NCBI GenBank assembly: GCA_949742895.1
Contig: CATJRT010000251.1
Location: 1 to 6,043 of the forward strand
Source of the DNA: an uncultured Eubacteriales bacterium
Lineage (GTDB): Bacteria > Bacillota_A > Clostridia > Oscillospirales > Oscillospiraceae
Direction: 5' to 3'
DNA length: 6,043 nt
How positions within the stretch are numbered: the stretch's first letter is position 1; each line of letters opens with the position of its first letter. Positions 1 to 6,003 of this stretch are shown piece by piece. The translations under genes and the position numbers were made by a program. Below the pieces are notes generated by a model, which had not been told where the DNA came from, made no database searches, and was given only the letters and a program-made list of their open reading frames with translations.

Positions 1-42
1 CAAGGTTACAACTTCTTTCACGATTTCCCGCTTGTATTGCAT
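1..42 (-). CDS. Start of a leftward gene, possibly a transposase OrfA (partial)
   Basis: Read on the minus strand, an ATG at 42-40 opens a frame of 14 codons that runs off the left edge: MQYKREIVKEVVTL. An AAGG motif lies about six bases before this ATG, so the start is well formed. The pattern Y-x-x-E-x-x-K-E-V-V-x-L is like the N-terminus of IS3-type OrfA transposases and related helix-turn-helix proteins (compare the general form YSEEFKKEVVRL). Fourteen residues are too few to fix a family. It could also be a DNA-binding regulator divergent from lacZ, but its upstream sequence reads straight into lacZ with no room for a lacZ start or ribosome site, which fits a mobile element better. The transposase reading is an inference. 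Confidence 0.4.
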   Translation of the reverse strand, partial: MQYKREIVKEVVTL

Positions 43-146
43 GGAATACCTTGATATTAGGGCGTTTTTCGGATTTTCCCGCCTTTTTTCATAAACAAAC
101 CCCCACCTGGTCCCATTTCTCAACTATTCTGAAAACTCACAACCAC
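1..146 (-). mobile_element. Probable end of an insertion sequence abutting lacZ
   Basis: This stretch carries the start of a leftward gene (42-1) and about 100 bases that are lighter in GC and unlike the coding sequence to the right. LacZ homology in the downstream frame begins abruptly around codon 147-156 (T-F-S-I-F-E-V-N-K-L). Read on the minus strand, the junction begins near TGTGGTTG or TGAGTTTTCAG; a TG-initial end is usual for IS3-type elements. The exact boundary cannot be set, because the other end of the element is outside the window. No purine-rich ribosome binding site for lacZ is visible here. The only promoter-like pair facing lacZ is TTGTAT (32-37) and TATTAG (55-60), 17 bases apart, and it is weak. 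Confidence 0.4.
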
Positions 147-3062
147 ACGTTTTCCATCTTTGAGGTAAATAAGCTGCCCGCCCGCAGCTATTTCATCCCC
201 TACCCAGATCGGGCGGGGACGGATGCCATTGCGTCCAAAGAGAAGCGGTACGCTTCCCCCAAGGTGGTGTGCCTCAACGGGGAATGGGACTTCAAGTTCT
301 ACCCCCGGCCCATCGAACTGCCCGCCACCCTGGATACGGATGCGGTGGCCTTCGACAAGATCGACGTGCCCGCCTGCTGGCAGTTCCGGGGCTACGACAA
401 GCCGTTCTATGTCAACATCCGCTATCAGTTCCCCTATAAGCCCCCCGTCATTCCCACCACGGAAAAGGTGGGGAAGGTGTTCTCCTGGATCGGCGTGGAT
501 CAGCGGATCAGCCTGCGCTGGAAAGAGCCGGACGAGCAGTATAACTTTGTGGGTGTATACCGTCGTTTCCTGGACATCGATGATCCGTCCAAACACTACG
601 TCATCGACTTTTTAGGCGTGGCCAGCTGTATGGACCTGTATCTCAACGGGGAGTTTGTGGGCTACTCCGAGGGGGCCCACAACACCGCCGGGTTCGACCT
701 TTCCGGCAAGCTGAAGGCGGGGAAGAATGAGATCGTTGTGGTTGTCCGCCGCTGGTGTAACGGCACCTACCTGGAGGGCCAGGATATGTTCCGCAACAAC
801 GGTATTTTCCGGGATGTGCTGCTGCGGATCAGCGAGCCCGCCGACCTGTGGGACATCGACGCCAAGACGAAGAAAACGGGCGATACCTATTCCCTGACCC
901 TGTGGGCGGAAGCCCTGTCCGATACCAGCATCACCTTTACCCTGGAGGGCCACGGGATATCCAAAACCGCCACGGTGTCCACAAAAGGCAAGACCGCCGA
1001 GGTCACGTTTACTGATTTGCAGGTGGCTGAGTGGACCGCTGAGGAACCGGTGCTGTACAACATCTACTACGAGACTCCTTCCGGCTGTGTGAAGGAGAAG
1101 ATCGGTTTCCGCACGGTGGAGATCAAGGGAGATGTGCTCTATATCAACGGCAGCAAGGTCAAGTTCAAAGGGGTCAACCACCATGACACCAGCCCCACCA
1201 ACGGCTACACCATGACGCCGGACGAGATTGAGCGGGACGTGCTGCTCTGTAAGGAGTTCAACATCGACACCATCCGTACTTCCCACTATCCCCCTGATCC
1301 CCTGCTGCTGGAGCTGGCGGACGAGCTGGGCGTGTACATCGTGGACGAGAACGACCTGGAGACCCACGGAACCTTTGCCCACCAGCTGCCTCCCACCTAC
1401 AACTCCATCAGCCACGACCCCAAGTGGGAAAAACACTATCTGGACCGCATCGCCCGGCTGTACCAGCGGGATAAGATCCACGGTAACACCGCCATCTTCA
1501 TGTGGAGCCTGGGCAATGAGGCGGGGGGCTGCCACAACACCGATGCCATGTATGACTATCTGAAGGCCCGCTCCGGCCTGCCCATCCACTACGAGAGCGC
1601 AGTCCACTGCAAGCGGCAGGCCTACGATGTGGGCAGCGAGATGTATCCCAGCGTGAAGATGGTGCATGACGTGGGTGAGAAGTGCCGCAAGCAGGCGCGG
1701 CTCAACAACCGGCCCTACTTTATGTGTGAGTACGCCCACGCTATGGGTGTTGGCCCCGGCAACACCGAGGCATACTGGCGGGAGATCTATCAGTACGACA
1801 GTCTCATGGGCGGCTGTGTGTGGGAGATGGTGGATCATGCGGTGCTCCACGAGGACGGCAATTACACCTACGGCGGCGACCACGGCGAGTGGGAGCACGA
1901 TGAGAACTTCTGTGTGGACGGCATCTTCTACCCCGACCGCACCCCGTCTGTTGGCGCCAAGATCATGAAGTTTATCTACCGCCCCATCAGGGTATGCCAT
2001 ATTGCAAACGACGTGTTTGAGGTTTTCAACACCACCGCGTTCTCCAATGGCCGGTGCTATCTTCTGGACTTCCAGTGGAACGACGGCAGCAGCGTTACCG
2101 TCCAGCCAGATGTGAAACCGCTGTCCAAGGCGATGGTCAAGGTGCCCCTGGGCAAGCCGGCAGATGGCACCCAGATGGTCACCGTTGTGGCCACCGACGC
2201 CAAAACGGGCCGGGTCGTCTCCGAAGAACAGATCGTGCTGGTTCGAACAGTGCAAAGCGCCCCCGAAGTCCAGACGCTGCCTGGGGAGTGTTCCGTGAGC
2301 GGCGGTAGGCTGCTGTACCGTCAGGATGGCAAAACCGTCGTGTCTGGGGCGGAACAGGCCACCCTTCTGTACCGCGCCGGGACGGACAACGACACTGACC
2401 CCCTGTTCCGCAAAGCCATGGGACCATACCAGGACCAGGCCGAGGAGATCGTTTCCGTCGAGCAGACGGCTGCTGGCTGGAAGGTGGTCACCAGGGTGTC
2501 CAACAGGAAACAGAAATTCACCGTTACCGACACCTATGAGGGTATCGAGGGCGGTGTGCTGGTCACCAGCGTACTGCATTGCATCTCGGGCGGCGGAACC
2601 GTGCCCCGGTTCGGCAAGTGCTTCCGGCTGGACGAGGTGTTCGACAAGGTGCGCTATGTGGGCCGCTGCGGCGAGTCCTACTGCGATATGAAAGAGCAGT
2701 TCCCCATCAAGGACGTGACCTGCGCCGTGACTGACATGATCGAGCCAAACCTCAGACCCCAGGAAAGCGGCAACCGCATGGACTGCACCCTGGCCACCCT
2801 GTCCGACGGATCCACCCGGGTGACCTTCGAGGCGGTGGACGCCCCCTTCGAACTGGCTGTCAAGCCCTACACGGACAAGGCCCTTTGCGGCATGAGGCAC
2901 CGAAAGGATGAAATCCGCACCGGCACCTATGTGACGATCCAGGCGTTCCAACAGGGCATCGGCACCGGGGCCTGCGGGCCCAACATCATGCCCGAGTTCC
3001 GCTACAGCGCCAAGCGGGATTACACCCTGAAATTCCTCCTCCGTGTGCAAGCGGAGCAATGA
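51..3062 (+). CDS. lacZ: Beta-galactosidase, GH2 LacZ type, with a disrupted or unclear start
   Basis: Hydrolyses terminal beta-galactosides such as lactose in the cytoplasm; no signal peptide is seen. Numbering from the TTG at 51: sugar-binding jelly-roll domain about 70-262, Ig-like domain about 265-355, TIM barrel about 358-640, then an Ig-like domain and the large C-terminal Bgal small-chain domain (about 745-1000, with AGTDNDTD). Key residues match E. coli LacZ by eye: N122 (N102), D245 (D201, in LEGQDM), H378 (H357), H412 (H391, in TSHYPP), E437 and H439 (E416/H418, in ENDLETHG), acid/base E490 (E461, in SLGNEAGG), nucleophile E560 (E537, in MCEYAHAMG). The C-terminus lacks a tryptophan matching W999. 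Size is near the usual ~1000 residues. The start is doubtful: homology begins near residue 33, no ATG/GTG/TTG lies in frame from 54 to 263, and the frame is open back to base 3. Residues 1-32 probably derive from the adjoining element. Confidence 0.93.
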   Translation: MILGRFSDFPAFFHKQTPTWSHFSTILKTHNHTFSIFEVNKLPARSYFIPYPDRAGTDAIASKEKRYASPKVVCLNGEWDFKFYPRPIELPATLDTDAVAFDKIDVPACWQFRGYDKPFYVNIRYQFPYKPPVIPTTEKVGKVFSWIGVDQRISLRWKEPDEQYNFVGVYRRFLDIDDPSKHYVIDFLGVASCMDLYLNGEFVGYSEGAHNTAGFDLSGKLKAGKNEIVVVVRRWCNGTYLEGQDMFRNNGIFRDVLLRISEPADLWDIDAKTKKTGDTYSLTLWAEALSDTSITFTLEGHGISKTATVSTKGKTAEVTFTDLQVAEWTAEEPVLYNIYYETPSGCVKEKIGFRTVEIKGDVLYINGSKVKFKGVNHHDTSPTNGYTMTPDEIERDVLLCKEFNIDTIRTSHYPPDPLLLELADELGVYIVDENDLETHGTFAHQLPPTYNSISHDPKWEKHYLDRIARLYQRDKIHGNTAIFMWSLGNEAGGCHNTDAMYDYLKARSGLPIHYESAVHCKRQAYDVGSEMYPSVKMVHDVGEKCRKQARLNNRPYFMCEYAHAMGVGPGNTEAYWREIYQYDSLMGGCVWEMVDHAVLHEDGNYTYGGDHGEWEHDENFCVDGIFYPDRTPSVGAKIMKFIYRPIRVCHIANDVFEVFNTTAFSNGRCYLLDFQWNDGSSVTVQPDVKPLSKAMVKVPLGKPADGTQMVTVVATDAKTGRVVSEEQIVLVRTVQSAPEVQTLPGECSVSGGRLLYRQDGKTVVSGAEQATLLYRAGTDNDTDPLFRKAMGPYQDQAEEIVSVEQTAAGWKVVTRVSNRKQKFTVTDTYEGIEGGVLVTSVLHCISGGGTVPRFGKCFRLDEVFDKVRYVGRCGESYCDMKEQFPIKDVTCAVTDMIEPNLRPQESGNRMDCTLATLSDGSTRVTFEAVDAPFELAVKPYTDKALCGMRHRKDEIRTGTYVTIQAFQQGIGTGACGPNIMPEFRYSAKRDYTLKFLLRVQAEQ

Positions 3063-3065
3063 GAA

Positions 3066-3072
3066 GAAGGAG
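3066..3072 (+). promoter_or_regulatory. Ribosome binding site of galE
   Basis: GAAGGAG, with an AAGGAG core at 3067-3072, lies nine bases before the ATG at 3082 and just after the lacZ stop (3060-3062). It decides the galE start: the frame is open further upstream, but the GGAGYIGSH nucleotide-binding loop begins at residue 7 when counted from this ATG, as is normal for GalE. Confidence 0.85.
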
Positions 3073-3081
3073 AAAATCAAT

Positions 3082-4071
3082 ATGGCGATTTTAGTGCTGG
3101 GCGGGGCCGGCTATATTGGCTCCCATACTGTGTATGAACTGATCGATACCGGACGGGACGTAATGGTGGCAGACAACCTGCAAACCGGCTTCAAAGCGGC
3201 CGTCCACCCCAAAGCCCGGTTCTACCAGTTGGACATCCGCGATCGGGCGGCGCTGGATGTGTTGTTCCAAGCGGAGAAGATCGATGGTGTGATCCACTTC
3301 GCCGCATCCTCCCAGGTGGGCGAGTCCATGTCCGACCCACTGAAATATTACGACAACAATCTCTACGGCACCATGGTGCTGCTCCAGGCCATGGTGGCCC
3401 ACGGGGTGGATAAGATTGTGTTTTCCTCTACCGCCGCCACCTACGGTGAGCCCGAATTGGTACCCATCCTGGAAACTGATCAGACTGTCCCTACCAACTG
3501 CTACGGGCAAACCAAGCTGTCCATGGAGCAGATGATGGACTGGGTGTCCAAAGCCCACGGCCTGCGGTATGTAGCCCTGCGCTATTTCAATGCCTGCGGC
3601 GCCCACCCCTCCGGCAAAATCGGCGAGGCTCATAAGCCGGAAACACATTTGATCCCCCTTATCCTCCAGGTGCCCAACGGTAAGCGGGAAAAGGTGTCCA
3701 TCTATGGCGATGACTATCCCACGTTGGACGGCACCTGCGTCCGGGACTATATTCACGTCACCGATTTGGCCCAGGCCCACATTTTGGCCCTGGACTATCT
3801 GCTGAAGGGTGGAGAGAACAACGTGTTCAATCTGGGGAATGGCGTGGGCTTTTCCGTGAAAGAGGTTATCAGCGTGGCAAGGGCGGTTACCGGCCATCCC
3901 ATCCCCGCTGAAATCGCCCTGCGGCGGGCGGGAGACCCGGCCCAGCTGGTGGCTTCCTCCGAGAAGGCCATGGCCGTTTTAGGCTGGAAGCCTCAGTATG
4001 ACGACCTGAATATAATCGTGTCCTCCGCTTGGGCGTGGCATGAAAGCCATCCTAATGGGTATGAGGAGTGA
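3082..4071 (+). CDS. galE: UDP-glucose 4-epimerase
   Basis: Interconverts UDP-galactose and UDP-glucose with tightly bound NAD; it is the last step of the Leloir pathway and lets galactose released by LacZ enter glycolysis or feed cell-surface sugars. The product is 329 residues, the usual size. It is an extended short-chain dehydrogenase/reductase. The Rossmann loop GGAGYIGSH is at 7-15, the substrate-site FSST at 114-117 (T117 at the position of E. coli S124), and the catalytic YGQTK pair is Y141 and K145. RDYIHVTDLAQAH and VFNLGNG are typical of the C-terminal part. In the segment RRAGDPAQLVASSEKA, L289 aligns with the E. coli gatekeeper Y299, which affects whether N-acetylated sugars fit. 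The gene starts 19 bases after lacZ, so the two are surely co-transcribed. galK and galT are not in the window. Confidence 0.95.
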   Translation: MAILVLGGAGYIGSHTVYELIDTGRDVMVADNLQTGFKAAVHPKARFYQLDIRDRAALDVLFQAEKIDGVIHFAASSQVGESMSDPLKYYDNNLYGTMVLLQAMVAHGVDKIVFSSTAATYGEPELVPILETDQTVPTNCYGQTKLSMEQMMDWVSKAHGLRYVALRYFNACGAHPSGKIGEAHKPETHLIPLILQVPNGKREKVSIYGDDYPTLDGTCVRDYIHVTDLAQAHILALDYLLKGGENNVFNLGNGVGFSVKEVISVARAVTGHPIPAEIALRRAGDPAQLVASSEKAMAVLGWKPQYDDLNIIVSSAWAWHESHPNGYEE

Positions 4072-4077
4072 GCTCAT

Positions 4078-4127
4078 CGAAGCAAGCACATCCCTCGCTT
4101 CGGACGAACGTCGAGAGCGTTCTTCGT
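4078..4127 (+). repeat. Two tandem stem-loops between galE and the transporter gene
   Basis: The first hairpin pairs 4078-4086 (CGAAGCAAG) with 4094-4102 (CTCGCTTCG) around a seven-base loop, nine pairs with one A-C mismatch. The second pairs 4106-4110 (GAACG) with 4118-4122 (CGTTC) around a seven-base loop; an alternative outer pairing of 4104-4105 with 4126-4127 extends it past a bulge. The first begins only seven bases after the galE stop codon. A run of A, not T, follows, so it is not a typical intrinsic terminator on this strand. Possible roles are stabilising the lacZ-galE message, processing the transcript, or being a copy of a dispersed palindromic repeat. Confidence 0.55.
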
Positions 4128-4156
4128 GTAAAAATTCTGCTAAAAAAGGCATTGCG

Positions 4157-4164
4157 AAAGGAAG
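4157..4164 (+). promoter_or_regulatory. Ribosome binding site of the transporter gene
   Basis: AAAGGAAG lies six bases before the GTG at 4171 and supports that start. An ATG at 4169-4171 overlaps the GTG but is followed at once by TGA (ATGTGA), so it cannot be the gene start. Confidence 0.75.
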
Positions 4165-4170
4165 AAAAAT

Positions 4171-5658
4171 GTGAGCAAGCCAAAAGAAGGAATTTGGAAC
4201 AGTTCTTTATTCAGCTCCAAGGTCAGATCTGCCAACGTAAAGCCGCCGGAGATGCTGTTTGGTTACCTCATTGGTCCCTTCGGCGCCCTGCTGGCCTCGG
4301 GCATTTTCACCAGTCAACTGCAAAACTACCTGACAAACGTCCTGAAGCTCGATCTGGGCTTTTTGACTGGTCTTCAACTGCTCTCTACCATTCTCATCGT
4401 GGTGGCCAATCTGATCGTGGGGCAGCTAATTGAGCGCACCCGCACCATCGCTGGCAAAGCCCGTCCCTGGATTCTGCTGTCTGCCCTGACGCTGTCAGTG
4501 ACCAGCGTCCTCATGTTTATTGTTCCCTTTGAGAGTCAGACCGCCCGAATGCTCTGGATCGCCATCGCCTATAACCTGTACTATGCCGTAGGCTTCCCCA
4601 TCTACAATACAGCCAATTCCACCCTGGTGCCTGTGTCCACCCGGAATAGCCAGCAGCGGGCCACTCTGGCGTCCTTCACCAACATTGCCAGTCTGGGCGT
4701 CATGGGCGTGGGTTCTATGGTGTTCCCCACATTAGTGTCCATGGCACTGAAAGAGGATCAGAACCTGTGGTTCATGGCAATGCTGGCTGTGGCGATCTTT
4801 ACTGCCCTGACCATTATGCTTCAGTTCCAGTTCACCCGTGAACGAGTCACTGAGGAAAGCAGCAGCGACTCCTCAAAAACGATGGAAGCCTCTATCTCTG
4901 TCAGGAGTCAACTGAAAGCGGTCATCAGTGAAAAAATGTGGTGGCTGGTCATCCTGTTTTATATCAGTTTTCAGTGGAGCGGCGCCATGAAAAATGGCTC
5001 CATGACCTTTTTCTGCCAGTGGGTGTTGGATAACAGCTTTTTTATTGACCTCGGCATTTTGGAGAGCCTTGGAGACGCCTGGGGCACATCCCAGTCTTTG
5101 CTGGCCATCTTGGGTGCTATCCCCATGGCACTGGCCGCCACGGTAGTGGTTCCCTTGACCAATCAGGTTGGCAAGCGCCAGACGGCTTTTGTTGGTATGA
5201 TCGTGGGCGTGATTGGTGGTATTATTGCCGGATTGGGCGGCAGCAATATTATCCCTGTAGCCATCGGCGTGGCGTTGAAATGCCTTGGCTCCGCCCCAGC
5301 CTGCTACCTGATTTTGGCTATGCTGGCAGACGTGATCGATCACATTGAGTTTACCAGCGGCATCCGCACTGATGGTCTGACTATGTCAGTTTACAGCGCC
5401 CTGATGGTGGCCGGAACTCCTATTTGTAACGCCATTTTCAGCAGTATCCTGGGCATCAGCGGTTATGATCAAAATGTGGACATAGCTTTGAATACCATTG
5501 GTCAAAGCCCTGCCGCCCAAAACGCCATCTCGATCAGCTACATTTGGGTGGAGACCGTGGCTTATGCCGTCTGTGCCTTGCTGATCTTTCTGTGGACCGT
5601 GGAGAAAAAACTCCCCGAGGAGCAAGCGGCCATCGCAAGGCGGAGACAAGCCAAATAA
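4171..5658 (+). CDS. GPH-family sugar transporter (MelB/LacS-like), probable lactose permease
   Basis: Membrane carrier of the glycoside-pentoside-hexuronide:cation symporter family (major facilitator fold), 495 residues from a GTG start. About twelve membrane segments are visible, six before (about 28-220) and six after (about 255-477) a polar, serine-rich central loop (about 222-250). Family marks are ERTRTIAGKARPWIL (88-102, the loop after helix 2), STLVPVSTRNSQQRATL (150-166), and ADVIDHIEFTSGIRTDG (386-402). There is no C-terminal IIA domain as in streptococcal LacS. Its place after lacZ and galE suggests a galactoside, most simply lactose, as substrate; that is inference. Oddly, the positions of the MelB cation-site residues D55, D59 and D124 appear here as I76, N80 and N146, so the coupling ion is uncertain. 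No terminator is seen after the stop. Confidence 0.9.
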   Translation: MSKPKEGIWNSSLFSSKVRSANVKPPEMLFGYLIGPFGALLASGIFTSQLQNYLTNVLKLDLGFLTGLQLLSTILIVVANLIVGQLIERTRTIAGKARPWILLSALTLSVTSVLMFIVPFESQTARMLWIAIAYNLYYAVGFPIYNTANSTLVPVSTRNSQQRATLASFTNIASLGVMGVGSMVFPTLVSMALKEDQNLWFMAMLAVAIFTALTIMLQFQFTRERVTEESSSDSSKTMEASISVRSQLKAVISEKMWWLVILFYISFQWSGAMKNGSMTFFCQWVLDNSFFIDLGILESLGDAWGTSQSLLAILGAIPMALAATVVVPLTNQVGKRQTAFVGMIVGVIGGIIAGLGGSNIIPVAIGVALKCLGSAPACYLILAMLADVIDHIEFTSGIRTDGLTMSVYSALMVAGTPICNAIFSSILGISGYDQNVDIALNTIGQSPAAQNAISISYIWVETVAYAVCALLIFLWTVEKKLPEEQAAIARRRQAK

Positions 5659-5947
5659 CGATCTGCACTGATGTTTTATGAAGGATTCTATCAGGATTTC
5701 AGCATAATGAGCAATAACGAAGCAAAGTCTATCAATTGGAGCGCATCGAGATACTGCGTCAGGTGGGGTGCGGCACCCATCCCGGGGTACGCCCAGTACG
5801 TGGTCCCAGCGGAGAATATCGTGGTGGATGCGGACGTGACCGCTCCCCGCTGGGGACACTGTCCCGCTGGAGGAATAACAAGGCGGAAAGGTTGTCTTCC
5901 ACATTTGCGTGAACAGCATCAAAATACCATAGAATTTTCCTGGATTA
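5659..5947. other. No recognisable gene; probable remnant sequence
   Basis: This stretch after the transporter gene contains no gene I recognise. An open frame runs on the plus strand from an ATG at 5671 to 5994, but it has no ribosome binding site and continues into the insertion sequence to the right. Its middle part (PAENIVVDADVTA around 5806-5844) looks protein-like but matches nothing I can name. Another plus frame (QLERIEILRQVG from about 5733) and a minus frame are also partly open here, as is common in GC-rich DNA. Small palindromes occur, such as GGGTGC/GCACCC at 5766-5778 and TCCCC/GGGGA at 5844-5856, but none has a T tract, so no terminator is supported. The region may be the decayed end of a gene cut by the element that follows. 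Confidence 0.4.
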
Positions 5948-5969
5948 GGCCTTGTTTGAAAAATAAATA

Positions 5970-5997
5970 TTGCACACATGATAAAGAAGTGTAAAAT
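5970..5997 (+). promoter_or_regulatory. Possible promoter of the IS5-type transposase
   Basis: TTGCAC (5970-5975) and TAAAAT (5992-5997) are spaced 16 bases apart. Transcription would begin about at the ATG (6004), giving a nearly leaderless message; the GGGG just before the ATG is too close to act as a normal ribosome site. Weak translation of transposase would suit a self-limiting element. This is a sequence match only. Confidence 0.35.
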
Positions 5998-6003
5998 AGG
6001 GGC

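Noticed and set aside
1..53. Inverted repeat CAAGGT (1-6) / ACCTTG (48-53) as a possible regulator operator pair
   Set aside because: Only six bases long, 41 bases apart, and partly inside the leftward coding start; not convincing as an operator.
61..89. GGCG/CGCC followed by six T as an intrinsic terminator
   Set aside because: The stem is only four pairs with a fifteen-base loop, too weak to support.
612..3080. Very long open frame (822 codons) antisense to lacZ
   Set aside because: It lies opposite a clear GH2 beta-galactosidase with all catalytic residues. The minus-strand translation is rich in Gly, Val, His and Leu with no domain I recognise, as expected from the third-position bias of the sense gene. 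No ribosome site was identified.
3091..3897. Antisense open frame over galE
   Set aside because: Shadow of galE caused by codon bias; no recognisable protein features.
4068..4433. Plus-strand frame overlapping the galE stop and the transporter start
   Set aside because: It starts at a GTG inside the galE end, runs through the stem-loops, and lies out of frame with the transporter; no family resemblance.
4078..5725. Shared CGAAGCAA at 4078-4085 and 5718-5725
   Set aside because: An eight-base match without shared flanks or structure is likely chance.
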